Assembly (NCBI GenBank): GCA_025937035.1
Contig: JAICSG010000102.1
Coordinates: 1-9,411 of the forward strand
Source of the DNA: Thermoanaerobaculia bacterium
Lineage (GTDB): Bacteria > Acidobacteriota > Thermoanaerobaculia > Multivoradales > UBA5704
Reading direction: 5' to 3'
Length of the DNA stretch: 9,411 nt
Below, piece after piece: positions 1 to 5,534 of the stretch. Position numbers and translations under genes: made by a program. The number at the start of each line of letters is the position of its first letter. Position 1 is the first letter of the stretch. The notes below the pieces were generated by a model that did no database searches, had not been told where the DNA came from, and worked only from the letters and a program-made list of their open reading frames with translations.

Positions 1-1
1 G

Positions 2-130
2 GGCGACCGGAGCTGGATGCTGAAGCCGGAGGACATCGCGGCGACGATCCTCCACCTGCTGAGCTACCCGCCCCACGTCCTGCCCAACCAGGTGGAGATA
101 ATGCCGGCGAAGCCGCCGATCAGGGCCTAG
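2..130 (+). CDS. C-terminal end of a short-chain dehydrogenase/reductase (5' part outside window)
   Basis: Only the last 42 codons are present; the frame is open from base 2 and stops at TAG 128-130. The tail reads through MLKPEDIAATILHLLS and then PPHVLPNQVEIMP. This is the usual end of classical SDR oxidoreductases: a 'PEDIA' helix, followed by the 'P..v.pneveI.P' strand of the Rossmann-fold core. Such enzymes are cytosolic NAD(P)-dependent oxidoreductases, but the cofactor-binding and catalytic parts lie outside the window, so the substrate cannot be inferred. A terminator-like hairpin follows 12 bases after the stop and about 390 bp separate it from the peptide gene. It is therefore probably not part of the downstream operon. 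Confidence 0.8.
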   Translation, partial: GDRSWMLKPEDIAATILHLLSYPPHVLPNQVEIMPAKPPIRA

Positions 131-142
131 TCCAGTCGTCTC

Positions 143-169
143 AGAAGGCGCAACTTTTGTTGTCCTTCT
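143..169 (+). terminator. Stem-loop just after the SDR gene, possible terminator
   Basis: AGAAGG (143-148) pairs perfectly with CCTTCT (164-169). Inside it CAAC (151-154) pairs with GTTG (159-162) around a TTTT loop, leaving one bulged C and a G-U closing pair. It begins 12 bases after the SDR stop codon, as expected for an end-of-transcript structure. No uridine run follows the stem, so it is not a canonical intrinsic terminator and may act only as a 3'-end stabiliser. Confidence 0.45.
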
Positions 170-186
170 CGAAGTTATGATCCTGC

Positions 187-218
187 GAGGAGGAGACATG
201 CGAGTCGCGCCACCTTGA
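187..218 (+). other. Six-codon minigene behind a strong Shine-Dalgarno sequence
   Basis: A near-perfect anti-16S complement, GAGGAGGAG (187-195), sits two bases before ATG at 198. The frame reads Met-Arg-Val-Ala-Pro-Pro and stops at TGA 216-218. The spacing is short when measured from the last G but normal from the first GGAGG. Two closing prolines are typical of slow translation. It could be a leader peptide, a relic of a lost gene start, or chance. Nothing downstream clearly forms alternative hairpins that would make it an attenuator. Confidence 0.25.
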
Positions 219-235
219 GCCAGTTGACTGAGCTC

Positions 236-255
236 GCGGCTGGTCTTCGAGCCGC
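236..255 (+). other. Small GC-rich stem-loop in the upstream region
   Basis: GCGGCT (236-241) pairs with AGCCGC (250-255) over an 8-base loop, giving six GC-rich base pairs. No T-run follows. It lies 18 bases after the six-codon minigene. No function can be assigned; it may be chance in GC-rich DNA. Confidence 0.25.
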
Positions 256-332
256 TACGGCGGTCGCGGTGAAGTGGACCGGCGAGGTCCCAGGACTGCG
301 CTTTCTTCCTCTTGCGCCGAGGCTCTCTCTTC

Positions 333-360
333 ACATTTAGGTGATTGTCACGCCAAATGT
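333..360 (+). promoter_or_regulatory. 28-bp imperfect palindrome, candidate operator upstream of the peptide operon
   Basis: The outer arms ACATTT (333-338) and AAATGT (355-360) are exact inverted repeats. Nested inside are GTGA (341-344) and TCAC (348-351), also inverted and almost sharing the same centre. The heptamer TGTCACG also occurs twice in direct orientation, at 346-352 and 358-364, with a period of 12. The arms are AT-richer than the surrounding sequence. The site lies directly upstream of a candidate -10 box at 387-392. That placement suits a protein-binding site centred roughly 50 bases before a transcription start. Which regulator would bind is unknown. Confidence 0.4.
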
Positions 361-386
361 CACGGTAATGCCAACTGCTGCACTTC

Positions 387-392
387 TACAAT
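387..392 (+). promoter_or_regulatory. Candidate -10 box for the precursor transcript
   Basis: TACAAT differs from the sigma-70 -10 consensus at one position and lies in one of the few AT-containing patches of the region. No good -35 box is seen at the matching distance (about 364-369), so an activator acting through the adjacent palindrome would be needed. The implied start near 399 would give a leader of about 120 bases before the peptide ATG. Promoter calls in high-GC non-model phyla are weak, hence the low confidence. Confidence 0.3.
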
Positions 393-506
393 TAGAGGCC
401 TGGAGAAGGTGGGTGTCGGGGTAGGGTCTCCCGCTGGTCTTCACCTGCCAAGGAAGGGCAAGCGGCGAAGCGTGTTAACCCAGGTGCTGGAAACAGCGCC
501 TACTTC

Positions 507-512
507 AGGAGG
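507..512 (+). promoter_or_regulatory. Strong Shine-Dalgarno site of the peptide gene
   Basis: AGGAGG is a perfect consensus site with 8 bases between it and ATG 521. It decides the start of a gene only 29 codons long. An in-frame TAA at 476-478 with no other ATG, GTG or TTG between it and 521 leaves this ATG as the only start. It is the best site in the window together with the minigene's, consistent with a precursor made in excess over its enzymes. Confidence 0.8.
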
Positions 513-520
513 AAAGAAGA

Positions 521-610
521 ATGGCCGACAAGAAGCATGACGTTGAAGAGATCGAGATCCTCGAGGAGCGGGTTGCCACCAACGTTGGTACCGTTGGCAC
601 CCCCAAGTAA
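521..610 (+). CDS. 29-residue putative RiPP precursor peptide (T/V/G-rich core)
   Basis: The peptide starts MADKKHDVEEIEILEERVA and ends TNVGTVGTPK; the stop is TAA 608-610. Residues 3-17 form a highly charged, mostly acidic stretch with Val/Ile/Leu spaced as in an amphipathic helix, typical of a leader recognised by an RRE. From about residue 19 the charge disappears and the composition switches to Thr, Asn, Val and Gly, with a tandem Val-Gly-Thr repeat (22-24, 25-27) before Pro-Lys. There is no Cys, Ser, Tyr, Trp or Phe. It has a perfect ribosome-binding site and stands alone before two radical SAM genes, a sulfotransferase and a TldD/TldE pair, all on the same strand. I recognise no named precursor family. 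The leader/core border is inferred from composition. PQQ and mycofactocin precursors are also very short, so a cofactor precursor is an alternative. Confidence 0.72.
   Translation: MADKKHDVEEIEILEERVATNVGTVGTPK
584..601 (+). repeat. Tandem 9-bp in-frame repeat encoding Val-Gly-Thr twice
   Basis: GTTGGTACC (584-592) is followed directly by GTTGGCACC (593-601), 8 of 9 bases identical, the difference being silent in the Gly codon. Each copy encodes Val-Gly-Thr. The first copy overlaps a perfect 12-bp palindrome, ACCAACGTTGGT (578-589), across the Thr-Asn-Val-Gly codons. This suggests the core grew by duplication of a three-residue unit and that units could be the modification repeats. Confidence 0.7.
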
Positions 611-900
611 GCAACACAACAACCGACCTCTATTCGAGAGGATGAGATTGGCGTGCGCCGCCAGCGTGTAGCTCAGGGTAAGGCGGGACAGTATCTCGCC
701 ATTGGCACGGACCCTCGCGGTCAGGAGGGCCCTCTCTCTTGTTCGTGGAGCGGCCGATGCCAGGGGCGGATGCGACCCCGCCGACCTGGCGCGACCGGCA
801 ACCAGCCAACCTCGTCGGCGTGGGCAGTCACGGCTACTGACTGCTCACCCGTCCTTGCATTCGCGTCATCCGTTTTCGCCCTGTGACTTGGAGGTTTCCC
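611..900 (+). other. 290-bp untranslated spacer between precursor and maturase genes
   Basis: No convincing gene lies here. An open frame from GTG 653 to TGA 886 exists, but its product is Arg/Gly/Ser-rich and unlike any family I know. Its third-codon-position GC also looks lower than in the neighbouring genes. The stretch does contain a 10-bp stem-loop (820-848), described separately. A long gap inside an otherwise tightly packed operon suggests that precursor and enzyme expression are set separately, by RNA processing, partial termination or a second promoter. I see no good second promoter. Confidence 0.5.
820..848 (+). other. 10-bp stem-loop in the precursor-maturase spacer
   Basis: GTGGGCAGTC (820-829) pairs with GACTGCTCAC (839-848) as nine Watson-Crick pairs and one G-U pair, closing a 9-base loop (830-838). 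It is the longest uninterrupted stem I found in the window's non-coding DNA. It lies 41 bases before the Shine-Dalgarno site of the maturase gene. No T-run follows directly (the next bases are CCGTCCTTGC), so full termination is unlikely. A role as processing site, 3'-end stabiliser of a short precursor mRNA or partial terminator is more likely. Confidence 0.5.
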
Positions 901-2301
901 ATGGTCCGCTATCAGGTCCCCTACAAGGCCGAGCACATCCCGTCCCTGCCCGCGAAATGCCGGCCGATCCTGCGTTACCGGCGGGAGGAGTTCGGTTTCC
1001 TCGCCGCCTTTCCCAACGGGCGCGTGGGTATGTACGAGCCGTCGGTCGAGCCGCTGCTCCTCGCCGGCTCGTCCTATGAGGAGTGCAAACCGCACCTGGT
1101 CACCCGGCTGAGCGTGCCGACCGAGTTTCACTTCTCCGCTCCTTTGATGGCCTGGGTCGAGCTGACCCGCGCCTGCAACCTGCGCTGCCCGCACTGCTTT
1201 GTGGAAGCGGGCGCTCCGCGCGAGGTGGAGATGAGCACGGACCGCATCCTCCGGCTGCTCGACGAGTGGGCCGAGATGGGCGTGTTCTCGGTGGTGATCA
1301 CCGGCGGCGAGCCCTCGATCCACCCCGACTTCCTGCGCATCGTCCACTACGCCTACGACCTCGGCTTCACGGTCGCCATCGCCTCCAACGGGATGCCGTT
1401 GACCCACAAGACGCTGGAGCAGATTCCGCAGGACGACGTGATCATCAGCGTCAGTCTCGACGGTATCCACGGCGCCGGCGCCGCCACGGGCGAGAGCGAC
1501 TATGACGCGGTCACCCGCAAGCTGCTGCAGATCCGCGACTTCGGCTTCAACACCAGCATCATGACCACGACCACGCACGAGAACGTGGGCGATCTGCAGA
1601 ATTTCATCAACTTTGCCATTGACAACGATATCAGCCTGCGCAGCGTCCCCTTCGTGCCGATGGGACGCGGCAAGCTCTACCGCGAGCTCCAGAACCAGGT
1701 GGGGGACATCGAGAAGGCGGCGCAGTTCTGGCTCGCCGAGGAGAAGTGGGAGCGGGTCAAGGACAAGGAGCTCGGCCTCTGCGCGGGCAAGGTGTTCAAT
1801 TTCCTGATCACGATGGTGTACACCCTGCGCCGCTGCATGAGCGGCCGCGGCCTGTGTTACGTCACTTCCGACGGCACCGTCTATCCATGCAGCAACTGCT
1901 CCGGCAGCAAGATCCTGAACGGCGGCAGCCTGCTGGAGCGCTCCTTCGCCGACATCTGGAACGACGACGACTGGCCGATCCGGGGGATCACCTGGAAAAC
2001 CTTTCTGGAGAAGACCTGCCAGGGGTGCCAGATCAACAGCGAGGAATTTTTCTGCACTGGTCGCTGCCCCAGCAGCTCCTACGCGCTGAACGGCGTCGTC
2101 GACGGCTGCGGCGTCTCCGAGTTCCAGCGCCACAGCATCCTGCGCCGCGAGGAGCTGTTCCGCGAGGTGATCCACGAGGAGCCGCGCATCTACAACTCGC
2201 AGGTGAAGACGGAGGCGCTCGGCCAGGAGGCCGACCCCAGCCATCTGAACCAGATCGCGAGCCAGGAGAAGCTCGTACCGCTCGGCGGCGCCAAGGCGTG
2301 A
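901..2301 (+). CDS. Radical SAM/SPASM peptide maturase
   Basis: The 466-residue product should use S-adenosylmethionine and iron-sulfur clusters for radical chemistry on the small peptide, in the cytoplasm. C92-x3-C96-x2-C99 (in CNLRCPHC) binds the SAM cluster, and G135-G-E-P138 is the SAM-contacting motif of the TIM barrel. A full SPASM Cys set follows: C312, C319, G325-x4-C330, C333, C373-x2-C376-x8-C385-x3-C389 and C403, enough for two auxiliary clusters. Residues about 18-70 (PILRYRREEFGFLAAF and following) precede the barrel and resemble the PqqD/RRE-like N-termini of peptide maturases; this part is inference. ATG 901 has GGAGG (890-894) six bases upstream and is preferred over the upstream GTG 883, which would place that site inside the coding sequence. 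The reaction type (crosslink, epimerisation, decarboxylation or oxidation) cannot be told from sequence. First of five tightly linked genes. Confidence 0.92.
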   Translation: MVRYQVPYKAEHIPSLPAKCRPILRYRREEFGFLAAFPNGRVGMYEPSVEPLLLAGSSYEECKPHLVTRLSVPTEFHFSAPLMAWVELTRACNLRCPHCFVEAGAPREVEMSTDRILRLLDEWAEMGVFSVVITGGEPSIHPDFLRIVHYAYDLGFTVAIASNGMPLTHKTLEQIPQDDVIISVSLDGIHGAGAATGESDYDAVTRKLLQIRDFGFNTSIMTTTTHENVGDLQNFINFAIDNDISLRSVPFVPMGRGKLYRELQNQVGDIEKAAQFWLAEEKWERVKDKELGLCAGKVFNFLITMVYTLRRCMSGRGLCYVTSDGTVYPCSNCSGSKILNGGSLLERSFADIWNDDDWPIRGITWKTFLEKTCQGCQINSEEFFCTGRCPSSSYALNGVVDGCGVSEFQRHSILRREELFREVIHEEPRIYNSQVKTEALGQEADPSHLNQIASQEKLVPLGGAKA

Positions 2302-2311
2302 GGAGACGAAG

Positions 2312-3526
2312 GTGGAAGCCAGCGGATCCCGGCCCCTCTTCGTGCTCTCCTGCAACCGGTCGGGCTCGACCCTGTTGCGGTTCATCCTCGATACGCACCC
2401 AGAGGTCTACTGCCCGCCGGAGCTCTTCCTGGGCCAGGCCGCGCGCTCGATGGGGACGTTCCTCTCCGGCCTCGAAGGCTATGAGACCTTCCAGGAGGGC
2501 GCGGAGGAGTTTCGGGTCGCCGCGGCGGTGCGCGAGCCTCTGCGCTCGTTCCTCGATGAACGGCTCGCCGCCGCCACGGCCCGCAAGGGCAAGCGCCTGT
2601 GGTGCGAGAAGACGCCAGACAACGTCTACCATCTGAGGCTGCTCGACGCCCTGTACCCCGAGGCAAGGCACGTCTGCCTGTACCGCCACGGCCTCGACGT
2701 GGTGGTCTCGGCCATGCGTCTGGCGGGGCGCATCCCCCCGGTCCAGCGGTGGATTCGGCAGAGCTCCGGGCACGCGCTCACCGGCACCATCCGCTGGTGG
2801 TGCGAGATGACACGCGAGATCCTCGCCTGCGAGCACCGGAGCCCCGAACGCTGTTTCCGCATCCGCTACGAGGACCTGGTGGCGGATCCGGGGCGTGCTC
2901 TCCCTCCCCTCTTCGCCTTCCTCGGCCTGGCCTGGGACGAACGCCTCCTGGACACCGTCTTCTCCGCCGAGCACGAGCTGGGGCATGAGGACCCCAATAT
3001 CCGCTTCACGGGCCGCATCCACCAGGACAGCCTGGGCACCGGAGCCGACCTGCCGCTCGCGGAGGTGCCGGACGAGACGCTGGACGAGATGCGGCGTCTC
3101 CTGGCGGAGCTCGGCTATCCCGAGACGATCGCGCGGGCCACCGCTGCCTCCGGGGAAGACACCGAGGTCACCATGCCCTGGTTCTTCGAGCAGTTCCTCC
3201 CCGAACGCCTGGCGGCCCTGCCCGATCTGGCGGCCTCGATCAACACCTCGTTCCGGTTCGCCGTCGACGGCCCGGGAGGAGGGAGCTGGATCGTCGACCT
3301 GTACCCGGATCGTAGGGGGGTGCAGCCGGAGAACGGGCACGCGCTGCCCACGATGATGGTCTCCGCCGCCGATCTCGCCGCCATCTCGCGGGGGGTCCTG
3401 AACCCCAGCAAGGCCTACGCCCAGGGCCGGCTGCGGCTCGCCGGCACCGTCTCTCTCGATCAACTGCAGAAGCTGACGAAGCTCCTGCTGCAACCTTCGG
3501 CTTCAGCAAACCTATCGAAGGGGTGA
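2312..3526 (+). CDS. PAPS-dependent sulfotransferase fused to an SCP2-like domain
   Basis: The product has 404 residues. Residues 1 to about 285 form a Sulfotransfer_3-type domain that should move sulfate from PAPS to a hydroxyl or amine. The 5'-phosphosulfate loop is at 13-22 (SCNRSGSTLL). The 3'-phosphate motif is R125 to S133 in YRHGLDVVVSAM, and the typical RIRYEDLVADP follows. Residues about 290-400 are unrelated to sulfotransferases. They match the SCP2 sterol-carrier-like pattern: INTSFRFAVDG, a short strand ending in WIVDLYP, MMVSAADLAAI, and RLRLAGTVSLDQLQKL at the end. SCP2 folds hold lipids or act as accessory domains. The start is GTG 2312: AGGAG (2301-2305) overlaps the previous stop and sits six bases away. 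The gap to the maturase gene is 10 bp, so they are co-translated. The acceptor is unknown, and the precursor has no Tyr. Confidence 0.88.
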   Translation: MEASGSRPLFVLSCNRSGSTLLRFILDTHPEVYCPPELFLGQAARSMGTFLSGLEGYETFQEGAEEFRVAAAVREPLRSFLDERLAAATARKGKRLWCEKTPDNVYHLRLLDALYPEARHVCLYRHGLDVVVSAMRLAGRIPPVQRWIRQSSGHALTGTIRWWCEMTREILACEHRSPERCFRIRYEDLVADPGRALPPLFAFLGLAWDERLLDTVFSAEHELGHEDPNIRFTGRIHQDSLGTGADLPLAEVPDETLDEMRRLLAELGYPETIARATAASGEDTEVTMPWFFEQFLPERLAALPDLAASINTSFRFAVDGPGGGSWIVDLYPDRRGVQPENGHALPTMMVSAADLAAISRGVLNPSKAYAQGRLRLAGTVSLDQLQKLTKLLLQPSASANLSKG

Positions 3527-3530
3527 GCCC

Positions 3531-5534
3531 ATGAAGATTTCGCTTTCCAGCAGCCTCCACCTGAACCACGGATCGATGACGCCCGACGTGGGCGGCGGCG
3601 ACCGGATCCCCATGATGAGCTTCGTGCCCGTCGGTCTCCTGAGCCTGAAGGCGTACGCGGACCAGGTCAACGCGGGGGCCCAGATCCGGGTGGCGGAGCT
3701 CAACAGCCTGATCAACGCGGGCCGGATCCCGAACGACGACGAGTTCTATGAGCACATCGTCGACACCATTCTCGCCGAGGACGACGATCTCGTCGGCCTG
3801 ATGACCGACGCCGACTCGCTCCACCACACCCTGATCATCTCCGAGCGGGTGAAGAGCCGGCGGCCGGACGTCAAGGTCTGCCTCGGAGGCCCGGCGTCGA
3901 GCCCGATGTCGACCCTGCTGCTCGACACTTTTCCGAGCGTCGACTTCGTGGTGCGCGGCGAGGGCGAGCACACGTTCGTCGAGCTGATCGAGCATCTCCA
4001 GGGGAGGCGCAATGCCGCCGGCATCCTCGGCCTGACCTGGCGCGATGGCGGGAAGGCGGTCGAGAACGCCCATCGCCCGCAGGAAGGGGACCTCGACCTC
4101 CTCCCGGTGCCCGACTTCTCGGCCTACGACATGGCCTCGGGCGCCCCGCTCTATCTCGACGTCGGCCGCGGCTGCCCGTTCAAGTGCAGCTTCTGCGCCA
4201 CGGCGCCGTTCTGGAAGCGCCAGTACCGGATGAAGTCGATCGAGCGCATCGTGCACGAGGCGACCCTGGTGCGCGACACCTACGGCCGCCACCAGATCAA
4301 CTTCTCGCACGACATCTTTACCTGCGACCGGAGATGGACGTTGGAGTTTTGCGACTATTTGATCAAGAACCCGATCAACGTCCAGTGGACGTGCAGCACG
4401 CGCACCGACATCATCGATCCCGAGGTGCTGGAGAAGATGGCCGAGGCCGGCTGCGTCGAGATCTACTACGGCATCGAGAGCGGCTCGGCCGAGTTGCAGA
4501 AGAAGATCGACAAGGGGCTGGACCTGGACTGGAGCCGCCACATCGTGCAGACGACCGCCCAGGTGGGCATCCGCCCGGTGACCGGCTTCATCCTCGGCTA
4601 CCCCTTCGAGACCACGCAGACCGTGGGCGACACCCTCAAGCGGTTCTTCGAGTATCTGGAGGTCGGCGGCTACCGCGCCCACATGTTCACCCTCTCACCG
4701 TTCCCGGAATCGCCGATGTACAAGAAGTTCGGCGTGCCGTATATCGACCGCCCGGCCGAGTACTACGATCTGCCGCTGACCGCAGGGGCGCTGGAGCCCA
4801 GCCTGCGGATGAAGACGGATCTGCCGCACATCTTCGCCAGCACCTACCGCTACAAGACGCCCGACGTCGCCTCGCGGCTGATCGACGCCAGCGAGGAGCT
4901 CTCCGCCCGGGTCTCGATGCTGCGCTCGCTCTGGCCCTATCTGCTCAAGCATTACGAATCGCCGCTCGACTTCTACCAGCGTTGGGTGGACTGGATCGAG
5001 GCCTACAACGACCGGCGCCGTCCGGGGACGTTCTTCCGCCATCAGGCCGAGGCCGACGACCTCCTGGAGTTCGTGGAGCTGGAGCTGGAGCGGCTCGGCA
5101 TCAAGACCGGCGAGATCACGGACCTCGTGCGCTACGAGCGGCTGAAGCTCGATGGCCGTTATCTGCCGTCGCCCAAGCGGGTGGGGGTGCCGATGGCCGA
5201 GGCGATCGACACCGACACGCTGGTCGAACGGAACGCCGGCTTCCTGGTGTCAGAGTTCGACCACAACATCCAGGCCCTGATGGCCCGGCGCCCCGGCGAG
5301 GAGACCAAGGCGGACGGCCGCCGCTGGGTGGTGATCTTCAAGACCGCCGACGACCAGCTCACGACGCTCCAGGTGAGTGAGCGCACCCGGCGCCTGCTGG
5401 AGAGCGTCGAGAGCCCCGTCCGTGTCCGCGACCTGGTCGCCGGTGTCGAGGGCGAGGCCGGTCTCTCCCGGGATCTGGTGGCGATCCAGAAGCTGGCCCA
5501 GGTGGGCCTGCTGAGCGAGGTCCGGCCGTCTTGA
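3531..5534 (+). CDS. B12-binding-type radical SAM protein with C-terminal PqqD/RRE-like domain
   Basis: The product has 667 residues. Residues about 20-165 follow the B12-binding fold seen in BchE/methyltransferase-type radical SAM proteins: VPVGLLSLKAYADQ, then VKVCLGGPASSPM, then VDFVVRGEGEHTFVELIEHL. No DxHxxG cobalamin-ligand motif is visible, so base-off cobalamin binding through His is not expected. The SAM-cluster motif is C215-x3-C219-x2-C222, and GIESGS at 314-319 is the conserved barrel motif of this class. Residues about 598-667 (from RWVVIFKTADDQL to KLAQVGLLSE) look like a PqqD-type winged helix: strands, then a helix with a hydrophobic dyad, then two helices. This would bind a leader peptide. 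Class B members often methylate unreactive carbons, which is possible here on Val or Thr, but other chemistries occur. It begins 4 bp after the sulfotransferase stop, with GGGG at 3520-3523 as a weak ribosome site. Confidence 0.88.
   Translation: MKISLSSSLHLNHGSMTPDVGGGDRIPMMSFVPVGLLSLKAYADQVNAGAQIRVAELNSLINAGRIPNDDEFYEHIVDTILAEDDDLVGLMTDADSLHHTLIISERVKSRRPDVKVCLGGPASSPMSTLLLDTFPSVDFVVRGEGEHTFVELIEHLQGRRNAAGILGLTWRDGGKAVENAHRPQEGDLDLLPVPDFSAYDMASGAPLYLDVGRGCPFKCSFCATAPFWKRQYRMKSIERIVHEATLVRDTYGRHQINFSHDIFTCDRRWTLEFCDYLIKNPINVQWTCSTRTDIIDPEVLEKMAEAGCVEIYYGIESGSAELQKKIDKGLDLDWSRHIVQTTAQVGIRPVTGFILGYPFETTQTVGDTLKRFFEYLEVGGYRAHMFTLSPFPESPMYKKFGVPYIDRPAEYYDLPLTAGALEPSLRMKTDLPHIFASTYRYKTPDVASRLIDASEELSARVSMLRSLWPYLLKHYESPLDFYQRWVDWIEAYNDRRRPGTFFRHQAEADDLLEFVELELERLGIKTGEITDLVRYERLKLDGRYLPSPKRVGVPMAEAIDTDTLVERNAGFLVSEFDHNIQALMARRPGEETKADGRRWVVIFKTADDQLTTLQVSERTRRLLESVESPVRVRDLVAGVEGEAGLSRDLVAIQKLAQVGLLSEVRPS

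Noticed and set aside
408..426. G-quadruplex-like run (GG, GGG, GGGG, GGG)
   Set aside because: The first run has only two Gs, so at best a weak two-layer structure; similar G runs are common in DNA of this GC content.
274..540. 88-codon open frame overlapping the precursor start
   Set aside because: It runs through the palindrome, the candidate -10 box and the precursor's ribosome site, its start has no ribosome-binding site, and the product has no recognisable features.
666..678. tRNA D-arm-like string GTGTAGCTCAGGG
   Set aside because: No TTCRA T-arm motif, no anticodon stem and no acceptor pairing can be found at the right distances.
653..886. 77-codon frame from GTG in the spacer, a possible second precursor or small protein
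   Set aside because: A weak purine-rich stretch precedes it, but codon use differs from neighbours, the product is Arg/Gly/Ser-rich without leader/core character, and it shares no similarity with the 29-residue peptide.
883..2301. Upstream GTG start for the SPASM maturase
   Set aside because: ATG 901 has a well-spaced GGAGG at 890-894; starting at 883 would put that site inside the gene and has no ribosome site of its own.
721..2385. Long minus-strand open frame opposite the SPASM maturase
   Set aside because: A GC-rich antisense shadow: the product is Asp/Val/Ala/His-rich with no family motifs, and the plus strand carries a clear radical SAM enzyme with all cluster ligands.
2033..4682. Two further long minus-strand open frames (to 3493 and 3240-4682)
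   Set aside because: Antisense to the sulfotransferase and the B12-type protein, low-complexity Arg/Ala/Asp/His products without motifs; they arise from strong third-position GC on the coding strand.
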